From Oryzias latipes (lineage: Eukaryota > Chordata > Actinopteri > Beloniformes > Adrianichthyidae), in contig NC_019867.2 in NCBI RefSeq assembly GCF_002234675.1, positions 25,409,166 through 25,473,165 of the forward strand: 64,000 nt of DNA, in the 5' to 3' direction. The notes beneath the pieces were generated by a model. The model saw only the letters and a list, made by a program, of their open reading frames with translations, searched no databases and was not told the origin of the DNA. Both the position numbers and the translations under genes were made by a program. Shown here one piece after another: positions 24,334 to 60,097 of the stretch. Within the stretch, counting starts at the first letter, position 1, and each line of letters starts with the position of its first letter.

Positions 24334-26005
24334 GGGTAATCATCCCCAAAACCGTGTGTTTTCTCCAGCAAAGTAAAAGCTATTGTTCCAGACCTGCCAG
24401 TGGCAATGTCATTTCCACTGGATTTTCCCTTATAGTGTATGTTTGGTGAAAAGCAGGCCCATCTGCTCTCGTAGTGACCACCACACACAAACACATAGAG
24501 GAGTTTCAGGTTTCCACAGAAGCTTTGGTTTTACCAACTTTAGGAATGCTCTGGACGCTTTAAATCAAAGTGGCCAAAGATAAAAGCGGACAAAGTAGTT
24601 CTCGTGGGACGGGGCTCCGGCCAACTAGTGTTTACAACAAAAAACTAGACCTCGAATTGGGGTGTTGGCAGTTCATTTTGAGATTTCTGAGACCCTCAGA
24701 CTCGTGTTAAACCTTTATTTTATGTCCATTAACAGTTCTTTTATGAAAGTAATATCTGGATTCTATATTGTAAAATGAATTAATATTGTTCATGGGATAT
24801 CCATGTTTTCCACTAAAAATTGCAAACTAAAGACTTCAGAGTTTTTTATTCATGCAAATATCTTGTAGTGTGAAATTTAGGCAGAAATTGAAAGCTGCAT
24901 CATACAATACTTAGTGTGTACGTGAATCTTATTAACTTTTGTAATTTTCATAGTAGACTTGTGTCAACACAGACATCGTCTGAGTGTCTCAGGTTCATCC
25001 TGACTGATGATGCTTCAAGACGCCAGCCTGCATCCAAATCAACTTAATCTGCTGTTGACAGCCAAGACTCATGGTTCTCGTGCCAGGCAGATCAAGTGTG
25101 CGCCGTGACAGACAGTGCACGCTTGACACCATGGACTCCCACGAGCAACGTCACTGTCACAGCCCCTTCTACGCCTTTAGGTCCTACTACGACATGCTAA
25201 CACACGATGTCAGTTCTTGCAGTTCAGGTGACATGGATGTACCCTTAAGACCTCAGATGAGGTCTGAGTATTTACACAGTGCATTTCCTATTCCACTGCC
25301 TTTGTATTTGTTCTGGAAATGAGTTTGATGAATCATTTGTAGTCTTGACTAATTTATTATCGCGCAGCTCTGCTTGTATCTTTGCTCCTTGCTGCAGTGT
25401 ACATCAACTGCATGAATGTCTGACGAGCCTGAGAAAATGTATGATCCATCTTTTTCTGGTCCCTGCATCAGTGTGTATTCAAGGTTCATGGTCAGGTTTA
25501 AAGTACTAATTGAAAGGACATTTAGGTGTCCACTGGCTTTAAATAAATGTACACAGCAGTGCTACAGACAAGTAAAAAAAAACCTGTCTACACAAACAAC
25601 CAAATACATTTTTTTTATTAAATTGACTAAAGTCACTCAATATTTGCACAGAGAGGGCGAGCTGAGGAATTTGAACATTTACTTCTTTGGTGTTGCGCCG
25701 GTTTACTTTATTAAATGGTAGCGTGTGCAGGGACTGTTAGTGAAGATCACTTCTTAGGCATTTACTGTGATCTGATGTAATCTGGCTCAGTCTCCCAAAA
25801 GTCTCTGTTACATCTAAAGGTTTAATCATTACAACTACTTCCTGTTAGTTTTAGCTCCTCAGTGTTTTCCAACTCCTTTCTTTCACATTTTCTCGGTTCA
25901 CTTTCTTGTGTACTGTTGTGTTTTCTTGTCATGATTCATTTTTGTGATGTTTTGTGAAGTACAGGTTCTGTTCTTTGTTTTTTGGAAAGACTTACTTGGT
26001 TTGTA

Positions 26006-26011
26006 AATAAA
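26006..26011 (+). terminator. Candidate ift81 polyadenylation signal AATAAA
   Basis: A canonical hexamer followed within 25-40 bp by 'aatgtcagtggtttgc', which is GT-rich as expected downstream of a cleavage site. An upstream alternative is at 25542-25547. Confidence 0.5.
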
Positions 26012-26117
26012 TAGTTTGAGCTTTTCCCACAATGTCAGTGGTTTGCATTTCATTCATTCACAGAACAGCTCTTTTTTGTTGTTTTTATTTTTCTGGTAAT
26101 TATTTAAATTGATCATG

Positions 26118-26246
26118 TAACAAACTTCATTCATCTTCTAATCCGTTTTATCTCTTTCGTGGTCACGGGGCTGCTGGAGCCTATCCAGGCCACTTACGGG
26201 CGAAGGCAGGGGACACCCTGGACAGGTCGCCAGTCTGTCGCAATAA
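26118..26246 (+). repeat. Interspersed repeat fragment downstream of ift81
   Basis: The blocks 'attcatcttctaatccg', 'ggtcacggggctgctggagc' and 'caggggacaccctggacagg' are a dispersed repeat I recognise from fish genomes. It is a fragment and no coding capacity is seen. The family is not certain. Confidence 0.6.
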
Positions 26247-26578
26247 CAAACATAAGATTTATAATGTGTTCAAATAAATCCTGAAAATTGTAAGGAAATG
26301 ATGCATGGTAGAAACTTAAAATAAAAAAAAATGTATAGATTATTCCCATTTAGCATTGTAATACGCTGAAAACACAAAGATGAACTTAATTTGGTAAGCT
26401 CGATAATAAAGTTAAAAAAATATATCGAAGTTGCATTAACATATTTAAAACCCCTAAGAACTCAGATCCATTTTTCCTTAAAATAAAATGATGTGGAACA
26501 AACCAAGTGGACCACAGGTCACATTTCTGATGTTTTTTCTGTTGCACTGATGTCACCATGGGGTCTTATGGGTTAAAT

Positions 26579-27165
26579 TACACTATATTATTCAAAGTGT
26601 TCGGTCACCCATCCAGATGGTCAGAATCAGATATCCTAATCACTTGGCCCTGCCACAGGTGTATAAAATTAAGCTTTCAGGCATGCAGACTGTTCTCACA
26701 AACATTTGTGAAAGAATGGGCCGTTCTCAGGAGCTCAGTGAATTCCAGCATTGAACTGTCATAGGATGCCACCAGTGCAACAAATCCAGTGGTGAAATGA
26801 ATGAAATTCCACTGTCAGCTCCATTATAACAAAATGGAAGAGTTTGGGAACAAAAGCAACTCAGCCATCAAGTGGTAGGCCTAACAGAGAGGGTTCAGCG
26901 GATGCTGAAGCACAAAGAGGACACAGACTTCCTGCACAGTCAATTGCTGCAGAGCTCCAAACTTCATGTGACCTTCAGATTAGCCCAAGTACAGAATGCA
27001 GAGAGCTTCATGGAATGGGTTTCTATGGCTGAGCAGCTGCATCCAAGCCACACATACATAACCAAGTGCAATGCAAACCGTCGGATGCAGTGGTGGAAAG
27101 CAAGGTCCATAAAGACATGGATGACAGAGTCTGGTAAGGATGAACTTGACTGGCCTGCACAGAGT
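26579..27165 (+). mobile_element. Tc1-like transposon with internal deletion
   Basis: A left terminus tacactatatta and 'gttcggtcacccatcc' is followed by transposase N-terminal code ('FVKEWAVLRSS' region, then a frame-shifted 'TQPSSGRPNREG' and 'NANRRMQWWKARSI'). Near 27090 the sequence passes from the middle of the DNA-binding half directly to 'gcaaggtccataaagacatg', which belongs to the late DDE domain, so the first two catalytic blocks are deleted. It then reads 'ELDWPAQSQ' and loses similarity, so the right inverted repeat is missing. Several frameshifts confirm it is dead. Confidence 0.85.
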
Positions 27166-29239
27166 CAGTCTTGTTGTTCAGGACTTGAGTTCAGGATTTC
27201 AAGCCTCATTGTCCTGCCAGAGATGCTCTGAGGTTCTTCTTCAGGAAAGGAAGTCTTGAGTTTTTGGCTTTAAAGTTAAGAAAAGTCTTAAAACTTACAA
27301 CTAAAATTAATGTTTTATTGTTACAAATCCATGGTCGTCAAATTTCCTAAAAACAGTTGTTTGGCAGCAAAGGCTAAATTTAGGCAAATAAAACGAGAGC
27401 AAAAACACAGTAAAGAGACTTATTTTATCAGGCTCGACAGTGTTGAGCTGAAAGGAGAAATATGAATAAAAATTTAATTTTTTTACAAATTTTGTCTTAA
27501 GTCCCTGCTTTTAAACTTAACTTGGACTCAATCTCCGGGTCTCAAAGCCAGTTCTCCCTGTTTTTGTTTTTTTTACTCAGGGATTGGTAAATTTGGTTCA
27601 AGCTGTAACCTCGTTTAAAAAATCTTGGATTCACAGCACATTTTTAAGGGAATAATCATTAAACTACAATAAAAAAGTAATGTGTGTTGGGAATTTGTGT
27701 ACAATAACTTTGAGACTATGTTACATTTGGTAATGTGTGGAGATGCTTTCATATTTAAAGTAATCAGAGCTTCTTTTTAGGTTTTTATTTTCTATGAAAA
27801 TGCAGGATTTTATTTGTTTTCTGCTGCAGGAAAGACTTTTAAATGTGATGTCTCTACTTCAGTCACTGAGTGTTTCTGTGAAAGCAGTAGCAGGAGATGC
27901 AATCTTCTTGATTTGTTTTTCCAGAATTAATTTCCAGAATCATTGGGACAATTATGGCATCAGTGTTTTAACAATTTCAGAGTTGGGGTGCATTTAAATT
28001 TTAGCTTTATCTTTTGTTTTCAATGAGATTCTGTCATCTTTGATAGTTGATGAAAATGTGAAATACTTGTGTAACAAAAGCTGACATTGAATCTTCTTAT
28101 TCTAGTTTAGCATAGGATTGTAAAAACACAAACTCTAATTGAAAATATATTTTTATAAAGACATGTTTTTGTATTTGCTGTTCAAACACATTTTCATGAA
28201 TAACTGACTATTTTTTGTTTTTTCAAATGTTTGTGAACACATCTGCTCAGTGATCAAATCTCCCAGTGAATAAATTCAGGTTTTGTGAATTATTTAAGTG
28301 AAAAGCAATAAAGAAATTGCTCTGGATCTTCAAACTATTCATAACACATGTTAATTATTATAAGATTTTGTAATTACTAAGAAAAAGTAAATGTTTCTTT
28401 AAAAACTTTAACTGAGTTGTTTTAGTAACTGTTTTGGCCCTATTTTGTTTTTCTCTTTTTAAGAAATAAAAGCAACAAAATGATAACTTCAGTTTAGAAT
28501 TGGATTCGATGTTAAAATGTGTTTCTAACAGTGGAAAGGAGCCTATAAAATAATGCCAGTAAACAAGTAATATAGCAAAATGTAAATAAAACCTTACTAA
28601 GCATATATTTCATGACTAAAAAATACTTTTTTTTGCTTGGTTAAAACAGAAAAGGCTTGATTAAGATACTAAAATACATATTTCTACTGTCTTACATGGA
28701 AATTCTAACAGACTTAAATACAAGAAATAAGTGGTGAAACCTAATTTTAAATGATAGGACCTGAGTTTTGACATTAATTTGGGGTTTATAGGTTTATTAT
28801 AAGGTGTGCATACATGAATTTTATAAGGCTACTGAAATAGCCTACATATTTTCACTGCCCTATATGGATAAGTATGAATGCTAACAGACTTAAATGCAAT
28901 AAATGAGCAAATAAACCTTTATTCTAATTGATGGGACCTGAGTTTTGACTTGGATTTTCAAAGCCTGACTGGTGAGGATCATATAGGGAGCCCCGCTGCT
29001 GATCATCACACCACCGTGCTGTGCACTAAAAACAGAAAAAAAAATCTAAATAAAGCTAATTTGTGCTGGCTAAAAAAGAAAAAAGAAAGAAAAGGGCGCC
29101 ATCACGTTTGTCATTCACTTCCTGTGTTATTTAATGGCTGGTTTAAACGCAGCTGCCAGCGATCATCCAATGATAAAAGTCCACATGCGGCGCAGGAGAG
29201 ACAGAGGGGCAGCAGTGAGGCGCTTTAATAAAAGCGGGC
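27166..29239. other. Intergenic, AT-rich, no gene recognised
   Basis: Only short frames without family resemblance. Two approximate repeats of a short block are visible: 'tggacctgag'-like sequence with preceding 'aaacctaattttaaatgatagg' near 28737-28770 and 'aaacctttattctaattgatgg' near 28913-28950. This suggests a local duplication. Confidence 0.4.
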
Positions 29240-51574
<22,335 letters not shown>

Positions 51575-52915
51575 CTGACTCCGGCACACAAACCCTCCCG
51601 CGCACGTGTGTGAAGTGGACATTAACACACATCTAACACAGTTACAATAACTTGGAATAACCCGCTCCCTGCCCTGTCTGCGGTATTAAGTACACATTCA
51701 CAAATACATGCTACTGTTGGCTCAGGTCAGGGAGGGGCATCTCTTCATTTTATAATTACTTTTACAGACATTAGATCCTAGTTTTTAATCATTTCACCCC
51801 CCATCCTTCCTCTTTCACTGGTTAGAGAAACCCTTTGTGTTGGAGCTTTGTGCTGAGCTGTACAGAGAATTCAAACTATTTTATGATAATGATAATATTT
51901 TGTAATTTTTCGGGAGGGGCTTTTGGGGAGATACCGTATAGAACAAATTTATCTTCCCTGACACAAATCTCAAAGTTCTTCTTTGGAACCATCTTCTTCA
52001 CCGATGGTCATCTTCTGCATAAGGCAGAACACAGCTACCTCAATGCTGTTATTGTCATCACAGGAACCCACTTGTCAGAACAGTTCATAGATCCTCTTTA
52101 GACGTGTTGAGGGAAGCTCCAGTTTGTTTTATCCGGATTCGTTTCCATACTTGCGAAATGAATTCAAGAAAGCCTTTTCCTCCCCTTACAGTTGCACCCT
52201 TTTGTTTCCATCCTTATCCTTGTAATGTATATAAAATGTGCACATACTGTACTTGAATATGTAAAGACGCACCGAGAAGCTGTTGGTCTTATCAACCGAG
52301 CACAACGTGAGCGCTTCAACAAGACTCTGAAGGCTGAAGCGGCTGACCATGAAGAGCTTGTATATTTGTACATAGCACAGAAGGTAGAGTGTATACTTTA
52401 TTCGTTGCTGTCCAAATGTTCCATACATCAACACTGTTTACTCATGCCGTGGCCTTCCGCATGCCCGCAACAACCCCACCAGACCTGTCTGTGAGTGCTG
52501 AGAGACTTTCACTTTTGTAGTTTTGTAGCTAACCGTTTAGCTATGCCTTCCACATTTCTATACATTAGTTGTATTTGAGCTGCATGTTTTCAACCTCATG
52601 CAGTTGTTTGTATTTATATACATAAAGAGAGATTATTATGGTACAAGAGGGAAGTGAGTTTTGGTGCTGGAGATTTGGTTACTCTGTCTGCCAGTTCTAC
52701 GCTTGAAGTATAAATGGTTATTTTTGATTGTAGACTGACCGTCGGACCTCTACCTGAGATGATGATGTTTAAGTGCCCGCATATTTCAAGGATATTTGAA
52801 ATATTTTTCACATTCCTTCTTTTTTATTTTTTTTCCATGCTTTGCTCCTAGGATTTTAAGTTATTTGCTGCTCGGATCTTTGACGCCTTTCCTCGTATCT
52901 CTTTTTCCTTTGCAG

Positions 52916-52929
52916 CAAAGGCCAAGTAA
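52916..52929 (+). CDS. atp2a2: Candidate SERCA2a-type terminal coding exon of atp2a2
   Basis: If the last atp2a2 exon is cut at the internal donor G|gtaaac (exon 51305-51425), splicing to the acceptor after tgcag at 52915 adds four codons (Ala-Lys-Ala-Lys) and TAA. The total is then 996 residues; human SERCA2a is 997 and also ends in four residues (AILE) after the same splice point, starting with Ala from a G|CA junction. The acceptor has a strong pyrimidine tract (ctctttttcctttgcag). In mammals this muscle-type exon also lies downstream of the 2b tail. Other acceptors exist in the interval, for example at 51764 (would add Asp-Ile-Arg-Ser), so the assignment is an inference. Confidence 0.5.
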
Positions 52930-53590
52930 GCCCAACTCTCTGCTAAAACTGCTTGCAAAATCTTTGGGTTTGGTTTTTGTGGTGTGCATGTGTGTTTTGG
53001 GCAGCACATTTTACATGAGCTGCATGCTACAATGTGATACCATGACAAGAGGTTCAATAAGTCCATAAATCACTGTAGAACGGCCACAAATGAATGTCCG
53101 ATGGAAACCAGGCGGTCCCGACTCATCAGTCCTTCCTGCCTCCTGCATGAAGAGTCGTAGATGAAACTGTCCTCATGCCGTCTTTGTAGGCTAAGATCTT
53201 AGAACGTGTTTGTTATTCCATGCCGCATGTCTGCTCAGTCAACCATCTGTTTACCAGACTCTTTAAAAAAAAAAGAAAAGAAAAAAGACGGTGTATAGTG
53301 ATAATAATTAGACATTTGTCAAATAGTTCAATAGGCTCAATGAAATCAGTTTTCCTAAGGATGTACTTTGAGAGATAAAAAGAAAAAATCAAGCACACTT
53401 TCTCTGCTCTGCACTGAGATGTGCAATGTGATTAGAGAAGGTTTTGCCATATCTGGAAAGGCGGACGTGCATTAATGATTGTTTTACTATGAAACCGGTC
53501 AGATGTCACTCCACCCATTTTTTTTTGGCCAAACTGCTGTACTGTATTTTTAAACGATTGTACAACGTATCACATGAACGGTTTCAGGTA

Positions 53591-53596
53591 AATAAA
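53591..53596 (+). terminator. Candidate atp2a2 polyadenylation signal AATAAA
   Basis: A canonical hexamer followed by a T-rich stretch (cttttgttcttcacatttct) about 30 bp downstream. It lies about 1.5 kb before the end of the convergent anapc7 coding sequence. Confidence 0.55.
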
Positions 53597-53620
53597 ACTG
53601 TCATACATGAGGACTTTACT

Positions 53621-55115
53621 CTTTTGTTCTTCACATTTCTTTTATTGTTTGCAACCTGAGGCTCCTCTTTATTTATCCATTGACTTTTTTGCCTTTAAGG
53701 AAAAATGCAATTGGTTTGAATAAATAATAGGCTAGTTTGTTTTAGTCAATTAAGTTTTATGTTTAGATTTTTACCACGTCAGAGGGTTGATCAAAATGAT
53801 TAAAAGGGTGCATCTGGTTTATTATTGGAATAATCTTAAAGCACATTTATATCTTTGACTGCACAGCAGTGTGTAGTCGCTGTTCAGAGGCAAAGGTAAT
53901 TTAAATTAATGTATAGAATTTCATACACACGATGGATTTCTTTTTTACTTTGTAAATTTGGATTCTGCACCAATGTCACATTTGAGTTGGCTTTCTTGCA
54001 TTTATAATTCAAGTAAATCTGCTGCAGCAGGAGGAGCTTAACACAATGTTTTATTTTGAAAGGAACTTATGTCCTGTCAAAAGTTAAAAAAATTAAATGA
54101 CTAAATATAGAAAAAATATAACACTGCTCCTGATTAATTGTCAATATTTAAAAGCTACATTTTATAAATGAATGGCTTAATGGGATAAATGAAGTTTATT
54201 TTTCTTAGTGGGACTTAGTTTGCAGCTCTCTCCGTTTTGGTCAATAAGAAACTGGGTCTTTTAGCAAAAAAGGTAGACCCCTGCTTTTGTGCTTAAAAAG
54301 CAAAGATCTAATAGATATTTACAGATGTTTTATATGATGGTCTTATCTAAGAACAAATTCCCGCTTCCTTAGAATTAACATTTAAGCGTTCATCAATTGA
54401 AGAAAATTTAAAGTTAGGATTTTAATGGACCAATCTGTGACTAAAAACACCAGTAAAAGGGATAAACAGTGCAGCATTAGGTTCCATCCTGCAGCTCTAG
54501 GGACAAAAATGAAGAAAAAACACATTTTAAGTGACATCTTTTTTAATTATATACAAAAAAACAATCTAAACATTTGAGGCAAAATTGTTAAGTAAAACTT
54601 TGCAACCTAAAGAATGAATTATGGGTTTGTTTTTGTGCTGCATTAATACAAAACACACAGACATAAATTACTGGATGATGCATGAAGCAGGTTAGTTGAT
54701 AGAGCTTCATTGTTGTTTTAGTTTGTCAAACTGGTAAAGCTGTGAAACTTACTGAGCTGTGGATCCAAAGACAATATGAGGACTATTTGTAAAATGTCAC
54801 CAACATTTGCGACTGACGTTGCTCACAAAGAAAAAATGTATATATCAAGACTGATGTGAATGACGCTAAGGAAACCTGATGTAAAGGATGATGGTGAAGA
54901 AAAATGGGGTCCAGGTCAGGCTTTGACTGGAGTGCTGCAACTAGCTTCATGTCAGTAAACGTCTGCCGCTATGACGCCATCTCTGTATTCTCCTCGGATC
55001 GAGCAGGAAGTAAAGAGCACGCGGCCCTGCGGGGCAGTTTAACTCTCATAGTGGAGCACAAAGGCCAAAGGCTTCCACTGTGGTGACAGACAATGCAGTG
55101 GCCTGTGGCCTTGGG
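53621..55115. other. Convergent gap between atp2a2 and anapc7, including anapc7 3' UTR
   Basis: AT-rich sequence with no recognised coding exon. On the minus strand an ATTAAA hexamer (reverse complement of 54542-54547) is a possible anapc7 polyadenylation signal, giving a 3' UTR of about 0.6 kb. No repeat family was recognised. Confidence 0.45.
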
Positions 55116-58100
55116 TCACTGCATCCCAAACCACTGTTCCTGATCAGCCCACTGAGCTGCTTCGCTGTCACTGCCCTCCAGATCTCCATCTTCTCCACTC
55201 CCCTCCATGTCATCACCGTCCAGCTCCACGGTGGCGTCTGCAGGGCTCTCCTCCTTTTCCATCTTCTGCATGCCCTCCAGAGATTTCTGGTCATTTGGAT
55301 CCAGGCTAAGAGGAGACAAAACATTTCAGTTTTCATAAAATCTGCAGGGATCCACAAAAAAAAACAACAACTGTTTGAGTACCTTAATGCAATGCTGTAC
55401 TGATCCATGGCTTCTTGATAATCATTTACAGCCACCAGGAAATCTCCCAGCATTCTGTGCAGCACACAGTCACTTTGATTGGCGAGGGCGTTCCGTAAGA
55501 GAGCAATCCCCTCTTCATGCTTCTGTTCTCGGCCTTTACCAAAAAAAGAGACAACAATAAGTCAAGCTGAACTGTGTCCTTGGCTTAGAGGGTGGTTAAG
55601 ACGTCTTTCAACGACATACTGAGCAATTCTGCTTTTTTGATCACAGCTTTGGTGTAGTCGGGTCTCTGGGCCAGGGCTTTGTCCAGCAGAGTTTTGGCTT
55701 TCTCCTGAGTGACTGGGTCTTCCAGACACACTGTGGCCAGGATGGTCAGGGTCTGAGCGTTGGCCCCCAGAGTCTTATAGATGTTGTTTGCCATCCCCAT
55801 TGCCTCCCGAATGCCATTGGAGGCCAGGTAACAGTCGATCAGACCTGGAACATTAAACTTTGAGTGAGGGCTTTTCTATGCACGTGGTCCTGTGGTTTTA
55901 AACACAAACAAACCTTCGTAACAGTCGAGTCGGCAGGGCGCCAAACGCATGGCTTCTCTAAAATGGATGATGGCTTCCTGGACTCGGCCCATGTTTCTCA
56001 GTGCTGCCCCCTTCAGGAGGAGGGCCTGCACGCTGTTGCTGTTCAGCTGGATCGCCTTGGCCCCCAAATAGAGCGCTCTTGAATAACGCTTGCTATAAAA
56101 ACTGTGACAACTGGAAGGGAAAAAAGAAAGAAAACAAACATTGCCCTTACAGATGAGATGAATTATACAAACAAATGTCTGGGAAAGCAACTTGATGATC
56201 TTCAAACCTTCACTATTCGATCAAAAGAAGAACAGTTCAAGACTTACCCAGAGATCACCCACGGCTCTGCGTGCTGGTCAGATATATTGAATAAACGCCC
56301 ACCAAGGACTTCAACATCTTCTAAGTGTCCCTCACGAGCCATCAGATAACCATAAACATCCATACCTTCAAGTGCAAGAAGAGAAAAAAAAAGTCAAGTT
56401 TTACTGGAAACGGGGCCCATAATGCTTCTGAAACATGCGCACAATTAAATACGCGACTCTTCCATGTGTCTATGGCAGATACTAATTCATAAAAACACAG
56501 CTGTATAAGAAGACCCCATCCCATAACTCACCTTTGATAAGGTAAGGATCCAGCATCTGGGCCTGTTCAAATTTTAGAATGGCATTTTTCGTGTCCCCCG
56601 CCCTGAAATACACGTCTGCCAGGCTGACCAAGAGGTCCACGTTATCCCGCAAAAGAGATTTCTTCTCCAAAGAGCTGAAAATTGGATTTTTGGAAATGAT
56701 TCTTTGAGGAGGATGTAGTAAGACGCACCCAGAAAGACACAATAAAATAAAATGGCGTGAAAAAAAAACAGTACAAATACCAAATAGTGTTAATGGCCCT
56801 TTGATTGTCCCCAGCATGTATGAAAGCATATGCTTTGATCCAAACAGAGAGCCAGTCCAGGTTTGGGATGCTCTGGATTACATCCATCGTCATGGACGCC
56901 ACTTCTGCTCCTTTAACTGACAGAGACAGAAGGCCTGGAAAAACAACAACACTTCAAATTACTAAAAATGAACAATCAATGAAGTTGTAACTTTGGTAAG
57001 GGAAAGAAAAAAATATATCAAACTTATGTCAACTTGTTTTTTTTTTCTGAGGCATTGGCAGGAAATGTAGAAAATAAAAATGGCAACTCATGTAACAAAA
57101 CATAACTAAAAAAGGAGCCACTGAGCTGCAGTAGTGAGCACCTTTGTGTAGTAGACTAATGAAACCACTTAGAAAAAAGATTTAGAAGATAAAATCTAAA
57201 GAAATCATTGATCAGGAGACAAAATACTTCTGGGCTGACCAGCAAACCACATTCAACTAAGAAAACCATCATTAACTTTGTCAGACATTGATTTAAAAAA
57301 TTCATTTAATTTAATCAAAATTGAATCAAGCCTCACTTCAAGACTTTGGTATAAAACAGGGGTTAATTACCTGCATAAATGAATATTTTTTAAAGTATTT
57401 CTTGTCTTTTAGCTTTTTGGTTCATTTTTTATAAACAAATTCAGAATTCTTATACTGAAAGTTCCACTGTTTAAAATTGAACTGCGATCAAATGTAAATC
57501 AAATAAAAAAATGTGGAAGTAGTTCATTCATTGGCTTTGCAGTCTTATCCAGCCCTGTCAACTGTATGACTGCTTCCAGTCCACGTGCACGACCCAAGTG
57601 CTCACCAATGATGGCATCCAAGGCGAGAGGACACTGCCGGAGCACCTCTTTGTAGCTGGTCACAGCAGAACGCTCCTGCCCAGCTTTCCTGTACAGGTTA
57701 GCGAGCATCATGTTGATCTGAAGTCAAAAGAAAAGCATAAACTCACATTTCTGCATGGATCCTCACTTTGTTATGCAATTTACATGAGAAATCTGTTTAT
57801 TTTTTTGACAAGTGCCTTATTTTTTATTGCTCTAGCTTAGAACTAAAGCACTAAGGTAAGGTTAGTTCTAAACCTAAAAAAAGTCAAATCTGTAGACACA
57901 ATTCTCAAAATAACAGTTTCTTGCTCTGGATTATCAGAAAAACTGGTTTTGAACAACAGCAGATCCAGAAGAACCGCACTAATATCTATTCTAAGGTTAA
58001 CATCAAGAGCAGGAGAAGAGAACAGGCCAGCAAGGGAGCAGAAAACCCAAGGACGTGAAAGCAGGAGTCTACCTTTGGAGTTCTTTGTCTGGATGGGATT

Positions 58101-59164
58101 CCATCGAGCACAGCAATGGCGTCTTTGTCCAGCTTTAAAATGGTGTAGCATTCTGCTATCTTGTATTTCACTTCAATTTCTGAGGGTAAACTCTGAAAGA
58201 CAAAGACTCTAAACATCAGACTCATGTAGCATTATTTAGAGGCAGAGAGTAAAATAGGTTTTGAAAAAAACGGTCTTAATATTGCAGTAGCGGTCAGCTG
58301 TTGTTAACCTCTACTACTTGATCAGTTGTTTTTACATGAAAGTCCATCTCCAATCATCTTTTGATTCATTTTCAAAAGAGTTCCCAGTGGTCTTTTAATT
58401 GTGATGCTGTTTTTGGACAAATAAAAAAAAAAAGTGTCTTTTTCTAGGACATAATTTGTAAGAGCTGAAGGGGTTCATTAGAAATTCACCTCAAAGCTCA
58501 GGGAGGGACTGTTGGCATGAACCAACGCCGCCACCTCTTCCCGTTACCCATAACTGATCTTTCTGTTTACACACTTTCCCACTAGCTTTCAGCCCCAACC
58601 TAAACATATTAGTGCAACAAAAATAGCTAGCAATATTGGAACTATCCAACCATCTTAATAGTTTTGATTCAGATGCCAGCTTGGAGGGGGAAAACAAAGA
58701 AGTACACGGATCTATTTGTCTGCAAGTGGATGTATCAGATTGGAGCGGAGCACGGAGCTTGTGGCCGTAACAAATACAATCTTTTTCAAACGGCATTCTT
58801 TAAATCTGCTCCTGATTCACCAAGATTTGAATAAAGAAGTACTCAGAAATGCTTTTTTAAGGTTAATTTTTCTTTACATATGTCCTCCATCAAGAAGAAA
58901 ATGCCACAAAAAAATGTAAAAACTGTTTTGAATATTACCTGAAGATGAGGAAAAACAAACCAAGAGGTGCCCTTCAAGAGTCACTTGAGATAAAGACGTC
59001 TGCTGCCAAAAATGTGTCTATGCAAGTGATTAAAAGGTAGTTTCCCCACTCTAGGATCAGTATTGGTCATAGATCAAAAGCAGCAGGCCAGCAGACACTT
59101 TCATGGTCTTCAGTGTTATTATTTTCTTGCATATATTGTAGGGATGCAACCATTAACTTCTGAG

Positions 59165-59207
<43 letters not shown>

Positions 59208-60014
59208 CATCTATCCATCTATCCATCTATCCATCCATCCATCCATATTTTTTTTTCCTAAATGTGTTGAAGCATAAAGCCCTCACCTGTGTCTGCATGT
59301 TGGAGGCTGCTCCACCAGCTGATGTGCGAACCTTGGATGTTTTGCTGAGCACCTTCTTCTGCTGCAGCGCCATGCTGTACTTGCAGGCCGCATTGCGATA
59401 TTCCTTATCGTGAAAAATCGCATCGGCGTGGTAAACCAGCAGTTGGTACTTCTGAGCCGGTGAGAATAGTTCACTGGAGACAAAAACGAACAAGTTTCAT
59501 TTAAAAATAACTACAAAGCACAATACCTCTATTTTATGGCACTAGCTTCGCATTTAAAGTGTGCAACGTTACGAAAACAGCAGCTGTATAAAAAATTACA
59601 TTTTGATTACGGGGAGTTCTGGGGGGTATTCCAGAAGCATGTTTAAACTACCCTGACTTTAAGCCTGAACTCTGGCTGAAATCCGCCTGAACTTGCTTAC
59701 TCTGGGTATGTCGGTTCCAAAAAACCGGATATGAGTTAGCGTAATTACGCTCCACTTGGTAACCCTGGGTTAATGCACGTGCACAGCAAGTACATAAAGA
59801 CATTTTCAATGGATTGCCGATCTACGGAGTCACCATGGAAACGCGTGGTGAAAAAAAGAGAGCGCTATACGTCAGTGAGACGGAGTCGGAGATTTGAATG
59901 ACGGCGTATGAAGATTAAAAAAGTAACACGGCTGCATCAGCAAAAGAGAGTTTCTGCTTGGAGAAAAAGAACGGACAAAGTAAACACAAGAGTTTCTATC
60001 TCATTTCCATTGTG

Positions 60015-60097
<83 letters not shown>

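Larger units (their letters stand above)
24334..26578. other. ift81 3' UTR and downstream intergenic sequence
   Basis: Sequence after the ift81 stop shows no further coding exon. Two AATAAA hexamers are candidate polyadenylation signals, at 25542-25547 and at 26006-26011; the latter is followed by a GT-rich stretch and is the better candidate. If it is used, the 3' UTR is about 1.7 kb. Confidence 0.5.
51575..53620 (+). other. atp2a2 3' UTR region
   Basis: After the SERCA2b stop the sequence is non-coding. It would serve as 3' UTR for the 2b transcript and as intron plus 3' UTR for a 2a transcript. The AATAAA at 53591-53596 is the best candidate shared end. The short frames here have no family resemblance. 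Confidence 0.6.

Noticed and set aside
51755-51780. Alternative acceptor (ttttacag) giving a four-residue DIRS end for SERCA2a
   Set aside because: The pyrimidine tract is weaker than at 52915, and the junction does not start with the Ala codon used in mammals. Not excluded without transcript data.
59165-59246. Regular short repeats suggesting a CRISPR-like array
   Set aside because: They are contiguous CTAT/CCAT units without spacers, an ordinary eukaryotic microsatellite.
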